Source: Paenibacillus sp. FSL R5-0517 | Lineage (GTDB): Bacteria > Bacillota > Bacilli > Paenibacillales > Paenibacillaceae | Length of the DNA: 64,000 bases | Direction of reading: 5' to 3' | Assembly (NCBI RefSeq): GCF_037974355.1 | Contig: NZ_CP150235.1 | Location: 4,402,001 to 4,466,000, forward strand | Shown: positions 46,801 to 53,683 of the stretch, piece after piece | Position numbering within the stretch: the stretch's first letter is position 1 | How the letters are laid out: the number at the start of each line of letters is the position of its first letter | The notes under the pieces: generated by a model | What the model was told of the DNA's origin: nothing | The model's database searches: none | Seen by the model: only the letters and a program-made list of their open reading frames with translations | Made by a program: the position numbers and the translations under genes

Positions 46801-49619
46801 GCGCCTATGCCGTACTCATCAAAGGCTTGTCCTCTGCGTTCAACTTGACTTCCTTCATACGCTGGGTCATCCGGAAATAGTGCCCCTCCAGGATTCAGGT
46901 AACCTAATGAATCTTCAAACTCAATAATCGCCGGTCTTGCATTAAAATCTGCGCCGTAAATGACTTCCGTAATTTCGCCATGCTGATCTTCCTTTATTTT
47001 CACTCCCTCGAAAATATCTGTCTCTAGAGTAGAATTACGTCTGTTCAGTTCAGCCGATCTAGATTCATCTTCAAGTACTGCCATGCTCAATTCTCTGGAT
47101 GCTTCTGCAAGTTCTGTCCCTATATCACCTGGCTGAGATTCCTTCGCACCTTCGAAATTAAAGGAAATGATGCCTGATCTGGTTGCTTCTTTGTCAGCTG
47201 TTAAGATCCCACAATTAACTAACGCATCTATCCGCTCTCTAACCCCAGCCAAAAACGGTTCATCAAAATAAACCGAAGCGTCTGCATTATTCACAGCTTC
47301 CATCATCATCTCCAGAATGACAGCCGGGCTGTTCTCCAAGATCTCCCCAACAATAAATTCCTCATCCAGATACCCTGGGTACGCTTTATTCCCCAACCAT
47401 CCTCCACCAACCAATTTATCCAAGAGCTCATCCCGAATCATGCTTGGTCGACTACGATCTCGAATGGATTGCCGGAGCGTTTCCAGATGTAGCTTTTTAC
47501 GTTCTCTATGTAACAAAAGTGGTTTCTCAGTCAGATGTATATGCTTCTGTTCATCGTTCTTTCCATACGAATTTAGCTTTTCGAGCATGGTAGAACGTAA
47601 TAATTCTTTGTCAGCCAATTGATCCTCCGACTCAGGTAACCACAAATCATGAGCTAATGCTCTATCTGCCGTTATTGAACCAGCCGCATAGCTTTCAAAG
47701 GCAGTTTCTCTTGCTGCACCTTCCTCGCTGTTCGGGATGTACAGATTCCTTTTTTCTGTTTTTGCAGTATGGAAGTTATTCTCAATATAGCTGTCTAACT
47801 TGCTTTCTCTTTCACCGAGTGATTGCTTGTTGAGTATTTCAAGAGCCTCTGCTATCACTCGTTTGCCTAGCCTGCTCTCCCTCTCCATATACCCCGGAGC
47901 CTTACTAATCCTTCTGCTCTCCTGCAAATCTCTAAAAACAAAACCGTGCTCCCTACTTTCACGATAACCCCGCTCTGCATGACGGTCTACCTCACTATGA
48001 ACCACATAAATCCGTCGCGCCTTAGGACGCTCATGCTCAATATACATTTTCTCCAAATAAACTCTTTGTCCCGTAGTCAGATCACCTATGACGTTCATAT
48101 CTTCTGCTTGATCCCGAACAGCCCAAGGAAACTGCCTTTCCACATCCGTAATAGTTCCTATATCTCTGGATGCCAAAATGATACCGGATGCTGTAGTTGC
48201 CGGATGTTTGTCTATTATTCTGTGAGCTTGGAGCGGATGCCATAGGGTATTACTAGCACGAAAGACTAACGCATTACGATGTTGGTCACGGCTGCTTTGA
48301 ATTAGATCATCATGAAAGTACAGTTGCTCGTTGACTTCTCGCGTACTTCTCATATCGGTATGCAGAGCTGTGGGGTACTGACGATCCTTCAGTTTGGCAA
48401 GTACACTCTCATGAGTAGTCAATTCATTCTCAATAACCCGCCTAGCCTGATTCAGTTGTGAAAGAAACATCTTCTCTTCAATGTCTCTGACTGCTTGAAC
48501 AATTCTGCCAGTAGTCATTCCAGTAAAGGTTGTTTCTCGCATAGCTGTCCCTAGTGTTTGCATGAGTGTCAATTGGGATGTGTTAGAGATTCTTTGAGCT
48601 AAAGGCAATGTCCGATCAAAATGCATATACTTTATTTCCTGAAAGCGACGAATATAAGCAGTCGACATATCCGATAGAATGGATAACTGCTGATGATCAT
48701 CTACCCTTTTCCCCATCATGGCAGCTTGTTCGGCAAATGTTTCTTTATGACCATCTCGTAAACCTAGCAGATCCCGATATAGAAATTCCACATCTTGTTT
48801 GCTTACCTTCCTGGATTGAAGACTGCTCTCCAGTTCTGTACTTCTGAAGTGGTCCTGAATGGCTTCTAGCAAAAAATCATTTTGTGTCCGGCGTCCAATG
48901 ATTTTCTCCACTTTCTCGAAAACCTCTGCCACATCCATATCCGGTTTGTCGTTTCGAACAGCGTGTATCCATTGCTTAATTTCCAGTTCAGAGCTGCTAT
49001 CTTGCTCTGCACTATCTGCATAATCCGCAATCATCCCAAATTCACTAACCCTGAAACTGATTTTTCCTGGCTCCAACTTATCCAGATTCTTCACAAAATT
49101 ACGAGTTAGACCCAAATTACGGACAATCTTTAACTCTTTATCGTTATCTACGCGCCAGCCCTCTGACATATTTTCATGAATGAATGAATCCTTTAATCCT
49201 TCGGGCCTGTGGCCTTCGTCTTGATGATCCATTTCCAAAGCTTCAATTAACGCAGATCGCTCCATTTCGAACGAAAATTCCATGACATCGCCTTGCTTGG
49301 TAGCTGAGCTCGATCCTTCCATGGAACTTCGCAAAAGTCCTTCTTTATCCTGTTTAGCATCACTTAGGACAATAAATCGTTCTTCTCCTTCCAGATCCTT
49401 GCGAATCGCTTCCACAAGTTGATGATTAAATCCATGTGAGATGGATCTTGCCATGTAGAAATCAAGCATCAGGACACTTGGATACCGGCTGTAAGGCATA
49501 TATATAAATCGATAATCCTCAGGCCTGCTTCCTGTAGTTCCGACTGTAAACAGGTAACCGTACTGAGTTGTCGTGTAATCTATAACGGTGAAATCAAACT
49601 TGTTGATTACTTGATTCAC
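43821..49619 (-). CDS. Giant fibre-like protein built of 15-16-residue repeats
   Basis: 1932 residues. A beta N-terminal domain (about 1-100) leads to a very long repetitive region. The clearest units are 16 residues: RQMLLNSEYAIGTTKT, REGLISGEYSIGTAKI, RQLYLNESYSIGMIEP, RSALLSDDYSISSAKY (about 970-1130), and 15-residue NLKYGDVPVEIVGGT units (about 1310-1350). More diverged copies extend on both sides. The last 155 residues form a ConA/LamG-like domain (FSIDFKVDTSTDGDGAGIIF, YWMFMVHGG, WYTLSVSVMQNKIQIY). The regular period suggests a beta-solenoid or fibrous shaft carrying a lectin tip. GTG at 49619 with AAGGGGG seven bases upstream is the start. Single-gene unit under P6. Confidence 0.7.
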   Translation of the reverse strand: MNQVINKFDFTVIDYTTTQYGYLFTVGTTGSRPEDYRFIYMPYSRYPSVLMLDFYMARSISHGFNHQLVEAIRKDLEGEERFIVLSDAKQDKEGLLRSSMEGSSSATKQGDVMEFSFEMERSALIEALEMDHQDEGHRPEGLKDSFIHENMSEGWRVDNDKELKIVRNLGLTRNFVKNLDKLEPGKISFRVSEFGMIADYADSAEQDSSSELEIKQWIHAVRNDKPDMDVAEVFEKVEKIIGRRTQNDFLLEAIQDHFRSTELESSLQSRKVSKQDVEFLYRDLLGLRDGHKETFAEQAAMMGKRVDDHQQLSILSDMSTAYIRRFQEIKYMHFDRTLPLAQRISNTSQLTLMQTLGTAMRETTFTGMTTGRIVQAVRDIEEKMFLSQLNQARRVIENELTTHESVLAKLKDRQYPTALHTDMRSTREVNEQLYFHDDLIQSSRDQHRNALVFRASNTLWHPLQAHRIIDKHPATTASGIILASRDIGTITDVERQFPWAVRDQAEDMNVIGDLTTGQRVYLEKMYIEHERPKARRIYVVHSEVDRHAERGYRESREHGFVFRDLQESRRISKAPGYMERESRLGKRVIAEALEILNKQSLGERESKLDSYIENNFHTAKTEKRNLYIPNSEEGAARETAFESYAAGSITADRALAHDLWLPESEDQLADKELLRSTMLEKLNSYGKNDEQKHIHLTEKPLLLHRERKKLHLETLRQSIRDRSRPSMIRDELLDKLVGGGWLGNKAYPGYLDEEFIVGEILENSPAVILEMMMEAVNNADASVYFDEPFLAGVRERIDALVNCGILTADKEATRSGIISFNFEGAKESQPGDIGTELAEASRELSMAVLEDESRSAELNRRNSTLETDIFEGVKIKEDQHGEITEVIYGADFNARPAIIEFEDSLGYLNPGGALFPDDPAYEGSQVERRGQAFDEYGIGAKYKRDGMVLDHDVVSSNMNRESVIHTEFNMGGVSRDRYGMMDDEYTMGGTNLRQMLLNSEYAIGTTKTREGYSFDQQPISTNPTREGLISGEYSIGTAKIRQLYLNESYSIGMIEPRQAATDIDYSLATMEWRSALLSDDYSISSAKYRNGVAEIGYTLGSMWARESAMNIEFNAGTRQAWESTLINNASEAIRVDRDGSVQDEISLATAIMKYANLDDMLTAHSIMRKGQFNVEIISNNMNRLSLMLEDNHSTRILKEASVHEIESEVVKLSLSELHDEGCYGGKGFRDTELVELIYDSIKSTKDSALDHDMILGYKHTHDAYLHETTDSTIEKLANLEEQLIADKPQNGYLDLTLPLGGTNLKYADVPVESVGGTGLSYGDIPVEIVGGTNLKYGDVPVEIVGGTNLKYGTTEIVLSADKPQYGNMEENLLADKPQHGYLEENMYGLKNAKDSTMDEQIHALKNGKEADLIQTLELNKKDRSAFLHENLFGGKAERWAHTHETINDVVKLRNGLLDQDMFYGNKEFNESILDMELVGFQYKQIDLIQSEYSYLKTRDVHIEDNSFMSSRSSYDAYNHQLDSGMKLLRSTTLDWEQFAAGKMDRYGHSHEMESGVGGERAGEHFDGIYGTTLQRFAFSGDELSYGSSLPYTSYVVNDGESFGSKLIDPGYLSKDDFKGITEERESSIERELPTGTANARLSEIENPDSLMASFEERCSQVITGFIFAERPEKRAEYLEQLHAFLPERTAHLMELYHEAKMEPRESFTLTDHPVAERESAEAYIPMMDTMAQGLIFDYSEDLLDRGMDPEDWEGGLGVPEDYDPNDPFNVYYPYSKDMDALELSQSDDWTKFGQGDWDRDQLLGKFYSKEDTKDISGWYRNNFLAETYKFSIDFKVDTSTDGDGAGIIFKYFDEHNYWMFMVHGGDSDNSLDMRTPMQLYKIVAGNPTAVGSPMQPFKWEKDKWYTLSVSVMQNKIQIYTDSKLQYDLTGTD

Positions 49620-49639
49620 GTCACTGCCCCCTTCCAACT

Positions 49640-49680
49640 AAAAAAAGGGAACCCCTGAGTGGAGTCTCAGAAAGTTCCCT
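49640..49680 (-). terminator. Strong hairpin between P6 and its gene
   Basis: Minus strand GGGAACTTTCTGAG, then CTCAGGGGTTCCC and seven T. It lies downstream of promoter P6, so it can stop read-through from 49721 but would also face transcripts starting at P6. Confidence 0.8.
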
Positions 49681-49691
49681 CTCACTGAATC

Positions 49692-49719
49692 TATACGACT
49701 CAGCTTTGATTCAGTTTAA
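49692..49719 (-). promoter_or_regulatory. Cluster promoter P6
   Basis: Minus strand TTAAAC, 16 bases, CGTATAGA. The -10 is flanked by the inverted repeat ACTGAATC/GATTCAGT. The following GAG is not conserved here. Confidence 0.75.
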
Positions 49720-49720
49720 C

Positions 49721-50857
49721 TTACGCCGTATAACGGACTTCCTTCAGAATAGCCACACCCATGCGTTGGTTAGCAGACAGATTCATGAAATTCTGTGCTG
49801 TATCGGTATCGAAGTAACGATACACCTCTTGGTCCCAAGACTTGCCTTCCACATCAATAATTAACTCATCCAGATGAAGGATATTATGCTTCGTAACCGC
49901 GATGCAGTTATCAAATTGACCACGGTAGCCCTCATAAGGATGAACCACGTAGATCGGAGACAAGTGATATTTGGACGTCCATTTAGATGCCTGGAAGCCC
50001 TGTGGTTCCAGTTCCAAACCGGTATCACCCAATTCAGGATCTTGATAAGCTTTACCTTTTGGTGGAGCTTGCGTGATAAAGGAAGGATAGTGCTGCTGGA
50101 ATTCAATACCTGATTTGGTTTTCAACATCTGAAGTGTGTTGTTACCTGCAGAGGTATATTGACCGTAGTAATACGTTCCTGTTGTGGCAATCTGAGCGAT
50201 ATCCGGTTCTTCAATTACCGCTCCCGCAGTCAGCATTACGTTTCCGTCTACATCATTCAGGTTGTATTTGAACGGTTTCAATGCACCTGCATACAGGAAG
50301 GATTTTTTGTAATCAAGGAAGTTTACTGCTGGGTCGGCAACGAGAACCATCGCCAAACGATTGTTCATGACATTCACATACATGTATACAGGTTTTTCTT
50401 TATTTCGATCCGTTGGTGTATAGTTTTCTAGTGCCCATTGGTAGAGTACCGGATGTCCTGTCAACTTGAATGTTGGACGAGTAGTTACTGGTAGTGTAGT
50501 TGGTTCGCTACCTTCGAATCCTTCAAGCAACTGCACAGTCAACGTACTGTGCTCCTCATAGGTTGGAACTGGTGCAACAACACGTGGTACCAGAGCATGA
50601 TTGATAAAACTTACATAGAAATGCTTAGTAATCGGTGTTGCTTGTGTTCCAATGGTCATGGTTCCACGAAGAATCAGTTCCTGAATTCGGTCGCTACTGT
50701 CCTTTTCCTCGTAAAATACTTCCCACAGATTTTGTTCCTGAGACTCGCCTGCAGTGGATTCAAATGGGAAACTCTTAAACCCTGTTACTTCCTCTTTCAG
50801 TTTTGTCAACACGTCCTGTGAAGTAGTGATTGTTTCTACATATTTAAAATTTGCCAT
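49721..50857 (-). CDS. Member 4 of the five-paralogue appendage family
   Basis: 378 residues. Shares with member 5 the blocks MVLVADPAVNFLDYKKSF, a GALKPF turn, MLKTKSGIEFQQHYPSFI, YHLSPIYVVHPYEGYRGQ, DELIIDVE and a final VAILKEVRY. Also clearly related to members 1-3 through the SP-x-x-V-x-H-x-x-EG-x-RG block. No catalytic motif. AAGGAGGA precedes the ATG. Confidence 0.65.
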   Translation of the reverse strand: MANFKYVETITTSQDVLTKLKEEVTGFKSFPFESTAGESQEQNLWEVFYEEKDSSDRIQELILRGTMTIGTQATPITKHFYVSFINHALVPRVVAPVPTYEEHSTLTVQLLEGFEGSEPTTLPVTTRPTFKLTGHPVLYQWALENYTPTDRNKEKPVYMYVNVMNNRLAMVLVADPAVNFLDYKKSFLYAGALKPFKYNLNDVDGNVMLTAGAVIEEPDIAQIATTGTYYYGQYTSAGNNTLQMLKTKSGIEFQQHYPSFITQAPPKGKAYQDPELGDTGLELEPQGFQASKWTSKYHLSPIYVVHPYEGYRGQFDNCIAVTKHNILHLDELIIDVEGKSWDQEVYRYFDTDTAQNFMNLSANQRMGVAILKEVRYTA

Positions 50858-50870
50858 TATGTAATCCTCC

Positions 50871-52826
50871 TTATTTTATCTCTTTCAAAAATGCAATCGT
50901 AATTACATCTGGGGATGGGGAATGTTTGAATAGATTCAACGGACTCTTGATACTGAAAAACTTGTAAACTTCTGTCCACGTACCCAACGCAGGTTTGGAA
51001 GGATCTTTCAGAATTTCTGTATCTACGATTAATTCATCGCGATTGACCAGGTTATGGTCGTATATCGCAACTACACCGTCCATATAACCCCGATATCCTT
51101 CTGCCTGATGAACAAGGTAGATTGGACTCGCATGATACTTTCCTGTCCAGAGAGATTTCTGGAAGCCATCCGCATCTACAATCAATTTAGCAAGGCCCGG
51201 GGGAAGTTTACCCACAGAAGGATAGTTCGGAAGATGCGAAATAAATGCCGGGTAATAGCGCTGGAACAAGACATTACTGCGTGTCTTCAACATGGACATG
51301 GAGTCCATGCCATTTGAAGTGTACTCACCATATTTGGCATAGATATCCGGATTAAGATCCGTGAGAATATCATTTTTCGTATAACCTGTCATATCTGTTC
51401 GCAGATCACCCATACCTACAGTGACACCGAAGTTTCCTCCATGATCGTAATCATTGAACGGAACGATCTTGCCTATGTATCCAAAACTACGGTAATAGCT
51501 ATGAATATTCGGTGAAGGATCACCTTCCAAAACAAGAACTACTCGATCATTATTTACCGATAAAGTGTAAGCTACCAGGTAATCCGGTCTGCGTTTTTTG
51601 TTAGGCAACCACGAGGTTGTAGAATGTCTGCCGTGGAAAAAGCGAGCAGCCGGGCTTACGATCTCTGTCTTGCCGTCATAATCCAGCTTCCACTTCGTGG
51701 ACGGTGGGATGAAAGGTTTAATGGCTAAAGAATCATTCCATGTCAAATACATATAATGTGCCTTCAATTGGTCAATGACTGTAGGTGCCTTCCCAATCGT
51801 TATGGTTTCAGGATCACAGATCCCATCATACGTTTCGCGCTGGCTTCCTTGAGCAACTTTTCCCTCGAAGCCTTCTCCATAGTAGATGTTAATGTAGTTC
51901 CAGTCATGAGCTGGCTGCTCAAGCATGACATAATAATCACGAACTTGAATTCCTGCGGGAACTGTAGGCGTTGCTTTCACTACTGTCTGAGCTGTTACAT
52001 TGTTCAGTACATCCGCTGTATAAAATAGTTCATCAAACTTGTAAAGTTGCTTTACAGGTTCATAAAAAGTATCAACAATGTTTGCCCATATCCAGTAGGG
52101 ACTGTATCCATAGTCATTGACTTTTCTAGAAAAATTATATTGATATTTTCCTTTGGGGGCTAATTTGATCGCATATGCCCAATCCGTCGGCATTTCTGTG
52201 ACTATTTCAAACTGATTCCATTCATTTGACGATTTAGTCGATCCATCGAGATTTCCAATTACCTGATTTACCAAGTATGCTCTATACCCGTCAGGAACTG
52301 AATCATCCACAACAACAGTCACCAAACAACCAGGAATATCTACGTACTTTGTTTCATTGGTTTGACCATCTTGGTAAGTGAATTGAACTACCTGAATTTT
52401 ACGTCCTGTTCTATAGTTACCGTAAGTAATTCCTATGTTTGCTCTGCCCGGTTGGGCCATGCCTTCAATGGTGTCATCGAAATAGGTTTGCCTTACTTCC
52501 CAAAGACAGCCATTAGCATCCAAGGCAGAATCGCCCGAATGACTTTTTGCCTCGGTCCAATCCGGAATTTTGTAAACTTCGTACTGATTCCCGTCAGAAT
52601 GGGCGTACATCCCAATAATACCCTTGTTATAGCTTTTGCTGTAGGTTACCCATTCAGCTCCATCAGATTCATAGACCTTCTCCCAGCGATTGGCGTCAAT
52701 CCCGCCCTCTACTCTGGGAATATCAGCACCTACAATTTCATCGGCCAGCGTATTGATTAATTTTTGTGCTTCCGACTCTCCGTCAATATAAGCGGCAAAG
52801 TTCGTCTGCGGTTTTTGCAGTGCCAT
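50871..52826 (-). CDS. Member 5 of the five-paralogue appendage family
   Basis: 651 residues, the longest member: an extra N-terminal beta-rich part of about 280 residues precedes the common core (VVLVLEGDPSPNIHSYYRSF, IGKIVPF, MLKTRSNVLFQRYYPAFI, YHASPIYLVHQAEGYRGY, DELIVDTE). A shorter repeat of the same theme is visible within the N-terminal half (WIWANIVDTFYEPV near a YNF segment). ATG at 52826 with AAGGAGGG six bases upstream. Probably a receptor-binding protein; inference from context. Confidence 0.65.
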   Translation of the reverse strand: MALQKPQTNFAAYIDGESEAQKLINTLADEIVGADIPRVEGGIDANRWEKVYESDGAEWVTYSKSYNKGIIGMYAHSDGNQYEVYKIPDWTEAKSHSGDSALDANGCLWEVRQTYFDDTIEGMAQPGRANIGITYGNYRTGRKIQVVQFTYQDGQTNETKYVDIPGCLVTVVVDDSVPDGYRAYLVNQVIGNLDGSTKSSNEWNQFEIVTEMPTDWAYAIKLAPKGKYQYNFSRKVNDYGYSPYWIWANIVDTFYEPVKQLYKFDELFYTADVLNNVTAQTVVKATPTVPAGIQVRDYYVMLEQPAHDWNYINIYYGEGFEGKVAQGSQRETYDGICDPETITIGKAPTVIDQLKAHYMYLTWNDSLAIKPFIPPSTKWKLDYDGKTEIVSPAARFFHGRHSTTSWLPNKKRRPDYLVAYTLSVNNDRVVLVLEGDPSPNIHSYYRSFGYIGKIVPFNDYDHGGNFGVTVGMGDLRTDMTGYTKNDILTDLNPDIYAKYGEYTSNGMDSMSMLKTRSNVLFQRYYPAFISHLPNYPSVGKLPPGLAKLIVDADGFQKSLWTGKYHASPIYLVHQAEGYRGYMDGVVAIYDHNLVNRDELIVDTEILKDPSKPALGTWTEVYKFFSIKSPLNLFKHSPSPDVITIAFLKEIK

Positions 52827-52837
52827 CGTCACCCTCC

Positions 52838-53248
52838 TTATCTCAAAAATTTGATGTTGTACCAGACCGACTTGGCTTCAGCCACCGCGTTAAAAAAGTC
52901 AAACGTGATGGTCGTTCCCGCTGGAATGGGGTAGACAATCCCGAAACTGTTCCCCATGGAAACCGACTCGGGAAGTTCCTTCGCATAAATGGTGCGGCAC
53001 ACCTTTTCCGTCCCGATCGTCAGTTCCCAGTAATCGCCGACACAGTAGTGGCTCGCAGCAAACGCAATGCTCAGAAACTCCGTGTCATACGCCAAGGTGA
53101 ATGTATCCGACTTGGTGGTCTTCGCCGCCGGAATGTCCAACATCTGTCCCCGAATGAACGGGATCGTCTTTTTACTGAAGTGTGGGTACGGCAGCTCGCG
53201 CACTTTGTCGATGACGCCACCCGCGATGTAAGATACATTAAATGCCAT
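52838..53248 (-). CDS. Hypothetical small beta-rich structural protein
   Basis: 136 residues, beta-sandwich-like by appearance (TFTLAYDTEFLSIAFAASHY, GTTITFDFFNAV). No family recognised. First gene of the unit led by P7, directly before members 5 and 4; AGGAGGTGG precedes the ATG. Confidence 0.6.
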   Translation of the reverse strand: MAFNVSYIAGGVIDKVRELPYPHFSKKTIPFIRGQMLDIPAAKTTKSDTFTLAYDTEFLSIAFAASHYCVGDYWELTIGTEKVCRTIYAKELPESVSMGNSFGIVYPIPAGTTITFDFFNAVAEAKSVWYNIKFLR

Positions 53249-53266
53249 GGAACCACCTCCTACATG

Positions 53267-53683
53267 TTATATACGACTTACGCTCGTTCCAGTTAAGCGT
53301 CCTTCGTCATCATAATTTAGAGCAATATTGTAAGTGAACATCGACTCTCCAGATGCATCATATGTACGGGCCGTCACCTGCGTTAGCCTAAAATACTTAT
53401 AATAATCATAATCCGGGTGAGAGTAGCCCACCCCGGAAGGAAAGTCTTCCTCATCCTCTGAGCCAAACTTCATCCAGATCGAAACCTTCCATGCCGATTC
53501 ATACAAGAGGTCTGCTCCAGTCACCCGGTCAGGGTCCTGCATGTGCTCCCGATATAATGTAACGGAGGGCTCACCTTCGAGAGGAGAAATATTCGAATTG
53601 GAGATACTGTTATATTTGCGAAGTTCCCGGTGGATGAGATCCAGCACGGGAAAAACAATATTTTCATTTACAATGCCGGCCAT
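53267..53683 (-). CDS. Tail-associated protein after the hub gene
   Basis: 138 residues. The ATG at 53683 overlaps the upstream stop as TAATG, so it is translationally coupled to the tail-tip hub. The C-terminal end (YNIALNYDDEGRLTGTSVSRI) contains a single YD-like hairpin. Promoter P7 lies within its last codons. Possibly a tail completion or fibre-attachment protein; no family recognised. Confidence 0.55.
   Translation of the reverse strand: MAGIVNENIVFPVLDLIHRELRKYNSISNSNISPLEGEPSVTLYREHMQDPDRVTGADLLYESAWKVSIWMKFGSEDEEDFPSGVGYSHPDYDYYKYFRLTQVTARTYDASGESMFTYNIALNYDDEGRLTGTSVSRI
53270..53297 (-). promoter_or_regulatory. Cluster promoter P7
   Basis: Minus strand CTTAAC, 16 bases, CGTATATAA. 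It overlaps the 3' end of the upstream gene, its TAA being that gene's stop. GAG after the -10 is replaced by TAA. Confidence 0.75.

Noticed and set aside
49692..49705. T7-promoter-like string (TATACGACTCA) on the plus strand, also near 28520, 30968 and 53270
   Set aside because: The genes run the other way, and on the minus strand the same bases form the -10 of a two-block promoter with a conserved TTAAC partner. No phage-type RNA polymerase gene is in view.
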